NCBI GenBank assembly: GCA_964474295.1
Contig: CAYYRN010000001.1
Location: 1 to 64,000 of the forward strand
Origin: SIG575 sp964474295
Lineage (GTDB): Bacteria; Bacillota; Clostridia; Oscillospirales; Acutalibacteraceae
Length of the DNA stretch: 64,000 nt
Direction of reading: 5' to 3'
This document shows, one piece after another, positions 15,091 through 21,702 of the stretch; position 1 is the first letter of the stretch; each line of letters begins with the position of its first letter. The notes under the pieces were generated by a model. That model had not been told where the DNA came from. It searched no databases and was given only the letters and a program-made list of their open reading frames with translations. Made by a program: the position numbers and the translations under genes.

Positions 15091-16125
15091 TTATTTCAGA
15101 CGTTCGGGGTTATATTTAATCTGTCCCGTTCTTTCATCTACCGTAAAGGTGAATTTACATTCGGGAAAAGCCGAGCAGCCGTAAAAAGAACCGTGAGCGC
15201 CGTATTTTTTAACCAGAGGATAACCGCATCTCGGACAAATACCGTCGGATATTTCCGCCCTCATCAAGTACGGTATTCCGTCATTGTTTTGCGACAGACG
15301 CACTTTCTCCGAAATTCCGAAATCCTTTACCGAACCGATTTTCTGTTTTCCCGCACAAAGTAAGGTATCGTTTTCAAAATCATTTCGGAAATTAAATTCG
15401 CAATTATAACAGTCCTTTTCATAATCGGCATATGTTCTGCCGTAAATCATCTTAACGGAAACGGGGCAATCGTAAACCACGGGAAAATCAAAATCTTCCC
15501 TTGAAATGTTCTTTGTTTCGCACGCTCCCGAAATAAGCCTTGAACACCACACGGCATACATATTGTGAATCCAGATTTTTCTTACGCTGTTTCCCGTAAG
15601 CATTTTTTCAAATTTTTCCTCGGAGAGCGTACCGTTTACTTTGGGCAGGGTAAGTTCAAGTGTCGAAACACCGTCATTTGTTATTTTAATCCTCTCGCTT
15701 TCGCTGATTTGCTCCGTTGCTGTTCTCAGATAAAAGCTTCCACCCTCATATACGACAAAAACGTCGGGTACGGATTTTCCGAACCTCTTTTTCAGTCTCA
15801 CATCTTTTATTTTGATTTTTCTTTCCGGAATAATTTCTTCCCGTTCTTTTCGGGAATTGCCGTAATAAAGGTAAACGGGAGGTACATACATTTCTCCCGC
15901 CCGCTTTAGCAAATCCACGCAAGCAAAAGCGAAAGAATATTCCGCCGCACCGGTGCAGGCTTCGGATGACTTATGTTTAAAACCGTAAGTGCCGTTTTCA
16001 TCCTTTACCAAAACAACTTCTTTGCCGCATAAGGGACAAACGCAGCCGCATGAAGTTTGAATTACAGCCGAAGACACCGGAAAAAGCTTTCCGTACCGCA
16101 CGGCATAGGTAAGGTTATTATACAT
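15091..16125 (-). CDS. CoiA-like protein with C-terminal topoisomerase zinc ribbon
   Basis: 344 residues. The start is ATG at 16125: AGAGAG lies six bases upstream, and the promoter at 16160-16188 would start transcription near 16153, which rules out the in-frame ATG at 16155. The N-terminus has a CxCxCPLC zinc-like motif followed by GFKHKSSEAC, recalling the N-terminal zinc/nuclease region of competence protein CoiA. The C-terminus has a C4 zinc ribbon (ICPRCGYPLVKKYGAHGSF, YGCSAFPECKF) of the type found at the end of DNA topoisomerase I. The middle contains GKSVPDVFVVY, which resembles a nuclease strand. A DNA-handling role is likely, but no catalytic set was proven. It stands alone with no partner. 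Confidence 0.65.
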   Translation of the reverse strand: MYNNLTYAVRYGKLFPVSSAVIQTSCGCVCPLCGKEVVLVKDENGTYGFKHKSSEACTGAAEYSFAFACVDLLKRAGEMYVPPVYLYYGNSRKEREEIIPERKIKIKDVRLKKRFGKSVPDVFVVYEGGSFYLRTATEQISESERIKITNDGVSTLELTLPKVNGTLSEEKFEKMLTGNSVRKIWIHNMYAVWCSRLISGACETKNISREDFDFPVVYDCPVSVKMIYGRTYADYEKDCYNCEFNFRNDFENDTLLCAGKQKIGSVKDFGISEKVRLSQNNDGIPYLMRAEISDGICPRCGYPLVKKYGAHGSFYGCSAFPECKFTFTVDERTGQIKYNPERLK

Positions 16126-16159
16126 AAACATCTCTCTTTTATGTTTTAATTTCAATTAC

Positions 16160-16188
16160 ATTTTACAGCTTGCGTTAACGTGTGTCAA
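16160..16188 (-). promoter_or_regulatory. SigmaA-type promoter for the CoiA-like gene
   Basis: Minus strand: TTGACA (16183-16188), 17-base spacer, TAAAAT (16160-16165). It fixes the downstream start of the gene at 16125. Confidence 0.8.
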
Positions 16189-16275
16189 TAAAAATCATAT
16201 TGACATAACAAAGGTATTGTGCGGCTTTTTGAAAGCAGAGCGAAAACAAGCTTCAATGTAATTTGACAAATCATA

Positions 16276-16304
16276 TTTACAAACGCCGAAAATTAAGTTA
16301 TACT
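16276..16304 (+). promoter_or_regulatory. SigmaA-type promoter for padR-like gene
   Basis: TTTACA (16276-16281), 17-base spacer, TATACT (16299-16304), about 40 bases before the ATG at 16343. Confidence 0.75.
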
Positions 16305-16342
16305 AATATAAAATATTAATTTTTTAAGAAAGAGGTGGCATT

Positions 16343-16693
16343 ATGGGCCAAACTCAGGATAACTTTAAAAGAGGCACGGCAGAACTTCTTATCCTTCATA
16401 TTTTGTGCGAAAAAGAATCGTACGGTTACGAAATCGCACATACTTTTGCCAAAAGAAGTAACAATGCTTACACAATGCTCGAAGGCTCGATGTATCCGAT
16501 TCTTTTCCGTCTTGTGGATGCCGGATATGTTACGGATAAAGTTGTGCTTGTCGGCGCTAAAAGAAAAAGAAGATATTATGAGATTACGGAATCCGGCAGA
16601 GCATATTACGAAAAAATGCTCAAAGATTACCGCGAAATCACTGACGGTATCAATATGATTTTGACAAGTACCGACTATGCTGATATCAGATAA
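16343..16693 (+). CDS. PadR-family transcriptional regulator
   Basis: 116 residues, typical of the short PadR class. The winged-helix part starts FKRGTAELLILHILCEKESYGYEI. The recognition region MLEGSMYPILFRLVDAGYV and the wing RKRRYYEITESGRAYYE follow, then a short dimerisation helix. PadR proteins usually repress a neighbouring membrane or efflux gene. The ribosome site is AAAGAGGTGG. The next gene is a BMP-type lipoprotein with its own promoter, and a terminator separates the two, so the target is not evident. It could regulate itself or the flanking genes. Confidence 0.9.
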   Translation: MGQTQDNFKRGTAELLILHILCEKESYGYEIAHTFAKRSNNAYTMLEGSMYPILFRLVDAGYVTDKVVLVGAKRKRRYYEITESGRAYYEKMLKDYREITDGINMILTSTDYADIR

Positions 16694-16708
16694 CCGAAAC
16701 CACTTTTG

Positions 16709-16743
16709 TTGCGTGGCGGATTGTTCCGCTGCGCAATATTTTT
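16709..16743 (+). terminator. Terminator after the padR-like gene
   Basis: An 11-base stem, 16709-16719 against 16725-16735, with two G-U pairs and a five-base loop. A TATTTTT tract follows. The rest of the gap to 16917 holds only the promoter of the next gene. Confidence 0.7.
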
Positions 16744-16830
16744 GTTTTCGGCTCGTCAATATCGGAAATATCGGGCTGTGCCGAGTGTGCAAAATCCGAC
16801 TGCGGCACCTTAAAAATTTACAAAATTGTA

Positions 16831-16859
16831 TTGCAATATCCGCAAAATTATTATATACT
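16831..16859 (+). promoter_or_regulatory. SigmaA-type promoter for the BMP-type lipoprotein
   Basis: TTGCAA (16831-16836), 17-base spacer, TATACT (16854-16859). The leader is about 50 bases and ends in GGGAGGT before the ATG at 16918. Confidence 0.8.
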
Positions 16860-16917
16860 ATTATCAATATGCGACTTTGTTTTGTCGAAGCCGCAAATAT
16901 CGGGAGGTAAATCTCTT

Positions 16918-17784
16918 ATGAAAAAGTTTAAAAAATTTGCAGCTATAATAGCAGCAGCTCTTATCGTTCTTTCTCTCTCATCATGCGAGCTTATAAAGGA
17001 TGCCGAAATTACAAATGCTCTCCCCGGCGTTGAAGCGGGCGACATCCGTATCGGTATTCTCTATTCGGAAGATTACGAGCATGAAGACACTGCCGCTCAC
17101 GTTCAGTATCAGGCTCTTAACACAATGATGGGTACATACAAAATTGCCGGCACAATACCAAAAAACAAAATTCCCGTTGACAACGAGCAAAAAATCAGCG
17201 ACTCGATTATTTCCTGCGTTAAGGAAAGCGGCTGTAACGTGGTTCTTTCAACCGACCCCGCATTTACGAAAATCGTTTATGATTTTGCAAATAAAGAAGA
17301 ATATAACAACATAATCTTTGTTTGCCTTGACGGAACAAAGCAATACGAAGCAACGGAAAACTTCCACTGCTTCTATCCCGATTACGCTCAGGCATACTGC
17401 CTTGCGGGTATTGCCGCAGCTTCAAAAGCCGACAGTGCCAACATCGCTCTTACAGATGACAACAGCGAATATGTCAATGCTTTCGCTCTCGGTGCAAAAG
17501 CTGTTAATTCAAAGAGCAAAGTTATTAGCGGTTCAAAAATCGATACATACGGCACGGTAGAAACAAACTGGCACGTATATTATATTACTCTTGTTGAAAA
17601 AATTACACTCGGTGAATTTTCCGAAATGGGCGACTATTACAAAGGTGTCGAAACAGGCTTCTGCGAATTTGTTCCCTCAGAGGATTACACTACTGACGAA
17701 GGTTCAGCCAATATGACCGAAGCCAGAAATAATTTCTGTGACGGACATTGGGATCTCACAAAGAGCGCAACGGTTCATTTTTAA
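16918..17784 (+). CDS. BMP/PnrA-like substrate-binding lipoprotein
   Basis: 288 residues from the ATG at 16918 (GGGAGGT upstream); the longer in-frame ORF starts near or before the -10 box. A signal peptide ends in the lipobox LSLSSC (Cys about residue 23), so the protein is attached to the outer membrane leaflet. The body shows the BMP pattern of periplasmic-binding folds: RIGILYSED, CNVVLSTDPAF, NIIFVCLDG, YPDYAQAYCLAGIAAA and YVNAFALGAKAV. Family members bind nucleosides or similar ligands for an ABC importer and are usually near 330-360 residues, so this one is short. No permease or ATPase gene is adjacent, so it may be a sensor or may serve a transporter encoded elsewhere. A terminator follows. 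Confidence 0.75.
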   Translation: MKKFKKFAAIIAAALIVLSLSSCELIKDAEITNALPGVEAGDIRIGILYSEDYEHEDTAAHVQYQALNTMMGTYKIAGTIPKNKIPVDNEQKISDSIISCVKESGCNVVLSTDPAFTKIVYDFANKEEYNNIIFVCLDGTKQYEATENFHCFYPDYAQAYCLAGIAAASKADSANIALTDDNSEYVNAFALGAKAVNSKSKVISGSKIDTYGTVETNWHVYYITLVEKITLGEFSEMGDYYKGVETGFCEFVPSEDYTTDEGSANMTEARNNFCDGHWDLTKSATVHF

Positions 17785-17800
17785 TTTTCAAAATCTTCAA

Positions 17801-17839
17801 GGAGCTGTGAAAAACGCAAGTTTTTTACAGCTCCTTTTT
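17801..17839 (+). terminator. Terminator, GGAGCTGTAAAA family
   Basis: A 15-base stem beginning GGAGCTGTGAAAAAC (17801-17815), pairing with 17820-17834, and then five T (17835-17839). One G-T pair. It closes the lipoprotein transcript. Confidence 0.85.
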
Positions 17840-17867
17840 CAAAGTTCCGTTTTTTCTTCTCGCCTAC

Positions 17868-17896
17868 TTGACAAGATTGACTTTCCGTAATATAAT
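17868..17896 (+). promoter_or_regulatory. SigmaA-type promoter of the T-box/asnS operon
   Basis: Consensus TTGACA (17868-17873), 17-base spacer, consensus TATAAT (17891-17896), 25 bases before the base of T-box stem I. Confidence 0.9.
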
Positions 17897-17920
17897 TAAT
17901 TCATTACAACAATATCAAAA

Positions 17921-18186
17921 AGGCTTTGATGAAGAAAAGTAACCTTGAAACACCGTTAAAGTGAGTGTGGGACAGTGGAAACCGCATACAGGAATCTTGG
18001 CGAAGAACACTTCGGAGCCGCAAGCTGAACGCTTTAAACAAGCCTGTAGGTGCGCCGTTATCCGTGCGTTAAACGGAAGGGCTTTGAAGGAAGCCCGTCA
18101 GAGTGGCCTTTAAAGGCAAAATAGGTGGTACCACGGGTGCGCAGTTACTCGTCCTGTTATCGGGACGGTTGACTGTGCCTTTTTTA
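17921..18186 (+). promoter_or_regulatory. T-box leader, asparagine specific
   Basis: A tRNA-sensing transcription antitermination leader. Stem I closes with GGCT (17922-17925) and GAAG against CTTC (18010-18013) and AGCC (18016-18019). The AGTA / GAA loop-E pair is present. The specifier position reads AAC (18006-18008) followed by A, which is an Asn codon. The T-box motif AGGTGGTACCACGG lies at 18123-18136. The competing terminator uses GCGCAGT with ACTGTGC and CGTCC with GGGACG (18139-18178), then TTTTTTT. Uncharged tRNA-Asn should stabilise the antiterminator and switch on asnS and asnA. Confidence 0.93.
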
Positions 18187-18222
18187 TTCGCCCCGAAATA
18201 CATTAAAAAGGAGCAAAATCAA

Positions 18223-19596
18223 ATGAAACACATCGACATCAAAGAAATTATGTCAAACTCAAATTACATCGGAAAAGAAGTTACCGTTTGCGGTTGGGTA
18301 AGAACAGCAAGAGATTCAAAAAATATGGCGTTCATTGAACTTAATGACGGAACTACTCTCAAGCATATGCAAATTGTCATTGACAAATCCGCCCTCACCG
18401 ATATCGACCCCGAAGCCACAAAGCTCGGTGCCTCCATAAAGGTTGTGGGCAAAGCGGTTCCCGCACGTCAGGGAGGAGCTGAAATCGAAGCCTCCGAAAT
18501 CACTCTGCTCGGCAAATGCCCCGCAGATTATCCTCTTCAGAAAAAGCGTCACACTCTTGAATTTTTACGCACGATGCCGCACATCAGAACAAGAACAAAC
18601 ACTTTCAATGCGGTTTTCAGAGTACGTTCGGTTATGGCAGAGGCAATTCACCGTTATTTCCAGGAAAGAGGTTACGTTTACGTTAACACCCCTCTTATCA
18701 CGGGAAGCGACTGTGAAGGTGCGGGAGAAATGTTCAAGGTAACAACAATCGGTTACAGTGACAAATACAAAAACGCTGAAGAATATTACGAAAACGATTT
18801 CTTCGGCAAGCGTGCCGGACTTAGCGTTTCGGGTCAGCTTGAGGGCGAGGTTGCCGCAATGGCTTTCGGCAAAATTTATACTTTCGGCCCGTCTTTCAGA
18901 GCTGAAAACAGCAACACACCCCGTCACGTTGCGGAGTTTTGGCACGTTGAACCCGAAGTTGCTTTTGCCGAACTCGGAGATATTATAGAAATTGCCGAAG
19001 AAATGATTAAATATATCGTTTCCTACGTTATGAAAAACTGCCCCGATGAGCTTGCGTTCTTCAACCAGCACTTTGAAAAAGGATTAATCGAAAAGCTCGA
19101 AAACCTTGTAAATCAAAATTTTGAAGTTCTCGAATACACAAAGGCAATCGAAATCCTTAAAAATTCGGGCAGAGAATTTCAGTACCCTGTTGAATGGGGC
19201 TGCGATTTGCAAACCGAACACGAAAAATATATTACCGAAGAAGTTTTCAACAAGCCCGTATTCATCATCAATTATCCCAAAGATATCAAATCGTTTTATA
19301 TGAAACAAAATCCCGACGGCAAAACCGTTGCGGCAACCGACCTTCTTGTTCCCGGAATCGGTGAAATAATCGGTTGCAGTGAACGTGAAGCCGATTACGA
19401 TAAGCTCGTTGATGCTATGAAAGCACGAAATATGAACCTTGATGATTACAAGGATTACCTCGATTTAAGAAAATACGGTTCCGTTCCGCACAGCGGTTTC
19501 GGACTCGGCTTTGAAAGAATCATAATGTATGTCACCGGCATTTCAAACATCCGTGACGTCATCCTCTACCCCAGAACGGTAGGCACAATCAGATAA
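18223..19596 (+). CDS. asnS: Asparaginyl-tRNA synthetase
   Basis: 457 residues (family about 460). It charges tRNA-Asn with asparagine using ATP in the cytoplasm. The N-terminal OB-fold has VTVCGWVRTARDSKNMAFIE (about 19-38). The class II core has motif 2 with FRAENSNTPRHVAEFWHVEPE and motif 3 with GFGLGFERI near the C-terminus (GSVPHSGFGLGFERIIMY). The HAEFWH/VEPE wording separates AsnRS from AspRS. The start is ATG at 18223 with AAGGAG upstream; the longer in-frame ORF (ATG or GTG at 18103) runs through the T-box terminator and is not real. It is first in the T-box operon, followed 16 bases later by asnA. Confidence 0.97.
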   Translation: MKHIDIKEIMSNSNYIGKEVTVCGWVRTARDSKNMAFIELNDGTTLKHMQIVIDKSALTDIDPEATKLGASIKVVGKAVPARQGGAEIEASEITLLGKCPADYPLQKKRHTLEFLRTMPHIRTRTNTFNAVFRVRSVMAEAIHRYFQERGYVYVNTPLITGSDCEGAGEMFKVTTIGYSDKYKNAEEYYENDFFGKRAGLSVSGQLEGEVAAMAFGKIYTFGPSFRAENSNTPRHVAEFWHVEPEVAFAELGDIIEIAEEMIKYIVSYVMKNCPDELAFFNQHFEKGLIEKLENLVNQNFEVLEYTKAIEILKNSGREFQYPVEWGCDLQTEHEKYITEEVFNKPVFIINYPKDIKSFYMKQNPDGKTVAATDLLVPGIGEIIGCSEREADYDKLVDAMKARNMNLDDYKDYLDLRKYGSVPHSGFGLGFERIIMYVTGISNIRDVILYPRTVGTIR

Positions 19597-19612
19597 TTAC
19601 GGGGGAAGCAAT

Positions 19613-20620
19613 ATGAAACAGCTTATTATTCCGCAAAACTATTCGGTTTTGCTTGATGCACGTCAGACGCAAAAAGCAATTAAATTCATTAAAGACACTT
19701 TGCAGTCGGAGCTTTCACAACGGCTGAACCTCGAAAGAATGAGCGCTCCGATTTTCGTAACCGCAAAAAGCGGAATTAACGATGACTTAAACGGCGTTGA
19801 AAGAAAGGTTCATTTTACCGCAAAGTCAATGGACGGCACGTTTGAGGTGGTTCAATCGCTTGCAAAATGGAAAAGAATGGCTCTTTACCGCTTCGGTTAT
19901 GAAACCGGATGCGGAATTTACACGGATATGAACGCAATAAGACGAGATGATGACGTGGATAACACCCACTCCGTTTTTGTTGACCAGTGGGATTGGGAAA
20001 AAGTTATTTCCCGTGAGGACAGAACAAAAGCTTACCTTGAAGAAACGGTAAGAAAAATCGTTGATGCGATTGTCACAACGCACAAAAAAGTAAAAGCTAA
20101 TTTCCCTGTGCTTACTGATGACCTTTCCGCAGATGTCCATTTTATAACAACGCAGGAGCTTGAGGACAAATATCCTACTCTTTCCGCAAAAGAACGTGAG
20201 GATGCGATAACAAAAGAATACAAAACGGTATTCTTAACGCAAATCGGCGGCGTTCTCAAAAGCGGCAAGCCTCATGACGGCAGAGCCCCCGACTATGATG
20301 ATTGGTCGCTCAACGGAGACTTGCTGTTTTGGGACGAAACACTGTCGCACGCACTTGAGGTTTCCTCGATGGGCATAAGAGTTGACAGCGAATCGCTCGC
20401 ACGTCAGCTTGAAATTTGTCAAAAAGAAGACAGGCTGAAATTCGATTATCACAAAATGATTATGGACGGCACTCTGCCGCTGACAATCGGCGGTGGAATA
20501 GGTCAATCGAGAATTTGTATGCTTCTGCTTGAAAAAGCTCATATCGGTGAGGTTCAGGCATCGGTTTGGCCGAAATCAATGCAAAAAAAATGTGCAGACA
20601 ACGGAATACCATTGCTTTAA
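19613..20620 (+). CDS. asnA: Aspartate-ammonia ligase (asparagine synthetase A)
   Basis: 335 residues, the usual size of AsnA. It makes asparagine from aspartate, ammonia and ATP with release of AMP; it is a class II synthetase-like fold. Motifs are MSAPIFV, GINDDLNGVERKVHF, SLAKWKRMALYRFGYETGCGIYTDMNAIRRDD with the substrate-binding Arg and Asp, VDQWDWEKV, and the C-terminal LTIGGGIGQSRICM. It is in the T-box operon, so its expression should rise when tRNA-Asn is uncharged. This couples asparagine supply to its charging enzyme. Confidence 0.97.
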   Translation: MKQLIIPQNYSVLLDARQTQKAIKFIKDTLQSELSQRLNLERMSAPIFVTAKSGINDDLNGVERKVHFTAKSMDGTFEVVQSLAKWKRMALYRFGYETGCGIYTDMNAIRRDDDVDNTHSVFVDQWDWEKVISREDRTKAYLEETVRKIVDAIVTTHKKVKANFPVLTDDLSADVHFITTQELEDKYPTLSAKEREDAITKEYKTVFLTQIGGVLKSGKPHDGRAPDYDDWSLNGDLLFWDETLSHALEVSSMGIRVDSESLARQLEICQKEDRLKFDYHKMIMDGTLPLTIGGGIGQSRICMLLLEKAHIGEVQASVWPKSMQKKCADNGIPLL

Positions 20621-20627
20621 GGTGTGA

Positions 20628-21167
20628 ATGAAAATGGGTTTGTTTAAAAAAAGAACCTGTGCTTTTTGCGGAGAAAAAATCGGCACATTTAACAGAGGAA
20701 AATTATTTAAGGACGGCGAGCTTTGCAACGATTGCAGCAAGGAACTCAGTCCCTATTGGTCGAACACGGCACATTTCACACTTTCCGATGCCGTTGAACA
20801 CATTGAAAAACGTAAGGAAAATACAAAAACACTGAAAAACGATTTTCATCCCGACGCTTATTACGGCTTCAGACCCACGCTGTTTGTTGACAACGAGAAA
20901 AAGCTTTTCTGCATAACTCTCGGCGGAGCAAGGGAAAATTTCGGTAACGAGCCGAGATACGTCAATGAAAACTGCGACCTGTTTATGTTTTCCCAGCTTG
21001 ACGATACGATGATTTCTTCCTCCGACAGCGGAATACATACACTTACGGTTACAATTAAAAATCATCCTTGGGCAACAAAGCTTGTCTTTAAAGACCGTAT
21101 CACTTCAAACTATGATGATATGCTTACGGTTGATGCGGAGCTGAGAAGAATCAGTTTTATCAAATAA
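20628..21167 (+). CDS. DUF4428-type zinc-ribbon protein
   Basis: 179 residues, starting seven bases after asnA (AAGG site; ATG at 20628 or 20634). The N-terminal 40 residues hold a zinc ribbon: CAFCGEKIG, FKDGELCNDC, ELSPYW. This is the DUF4428 pattern, often joined to PH-like domains. The C-terminal part (about 65-179) is beta-rich, with FCITLGGARENFG, NCDLFMFSQLDD and THLTVTIKNHPW-like strands. That fits a PH-like fold, but I cannot prove it. No enzymatic residues were recognised. Its position suggests it may be transcribed from the asnS T-box operon without sharing its function. Confidence 0.7.
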   Translation: MKMGLFKKRTCAFCGEKIGTFNRGKLFKDGELCNDCSKELSPYWSNTAHFTLSDAVEHIEKRKENTKTLKNDFHPDAYYGFRPTLFVDNEKKLFCITLGGARENFGNEPRYVNENCDLFMFSQLDDTMISSSDSGIHTLTVTIKNHPWATKLVFKDRITSNYDDMLTVDAELRRISFIK

Positions 21168-21208
21168 AATTAACTTTGTAACTTATAAAAAAGAAAGAAG
21201 TAATTTTT

Positions 21209-21622
21209 ATGTGGCTTGTGTTCGCTTTACTCTCCGCCGTGTTTGCCGCGCTTACATCGATTTTGGCTAAAATCGGCATAGACGGTGTAAATTCAAATCT
21301 TGCAACCGCAGTCAGGACGGTGGTTGTGGTTATTATGTCCTGGGGAATGGTTTTTCTCACAAACGCACAGGGCGGAATTTCGGAAATCAGCAAAAAAAGC
21401 TGGCTGTTCCTGATTTTGTCGGGGCTTGCCACAGGCGCATCGTGGCTTTGTTATTACAAAGCTTTGCAAATGGGGGATGCTTCAAAAGTTGTGCCTATTG
21501 ACAAATTAAGCGTGGTTATTACGCTTGTTTTGGCTTTCGTTTTTTTGCACGAAGAATTTACCGCAAAATCTCTAATCGGATGTATTTTGATTGCCGCAGG
21601 AACACTGCTTATGGTGCTGTAA
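21209..21622 (+). CDS. EamA-family (DMT) small membrane transporter
   Basis: 137 residues with about five hydrophobic helices. It starts MWLVFALLSAVFAALTSILAK, contains LSGLATGASWLCYYKAL and VPIDKLSVVITLVLAFVFLHE, and ends in a last helix. This is one EamA unit; the long DMT transporters carry two, so this one probably works as a dimer like EmrE-type pairs. The substrate is unknown. It starts 41 bases after the zinc-ribbon gene and is probably last in the T-box transcript before the bidirectional terminator at 21656. Confidence 0.85.
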   Translation: MWLVFALLSAVFAALTSILAKIGIDGVNSNLATAVRTVVVVIMSWGMVFLTNAQGGISEISKKSWLFLILSGLATGASWLCYYKALQMGDASKVVPIDKLSVVITLVLAFVFLHEEFTAKSLIGCILIAAGTLLMVL

Positions 21623-21655
21623 CAAAACTTGAACACAATTTTAAAAGAAATTAAA

Positions 21656-21701
21656 AAAGGATTCCTTTGGTTTTCACACCAAAAGAATCCTTTCGTTTTT
21701 T
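21656..21701. terminator. Bidirectional terminator, AAAGGATTC family
   Basis: The stem AAAGGATTCCTTTGGT (from 21656) pairs with CACCAAAAGAATCCTTT (to about 21693), and TTTTTT follows at 21696-21701. An A run at 21653-21658 gives the T tract on the minus strand. It lies between the convergent EamA and leuS genes. Similar hairpins lie at 39773 and 44585. Confidence 0.85.
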
Positions 21702-21702
21702 A

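Noticed and set aside
18103..18222. Upstream in-frame extension of asnS
   Set aside because: It runs through the T-box antiterminator and terminator. The ATG at 18223 has a good ribosome site and matches the family's normal N-terminus.
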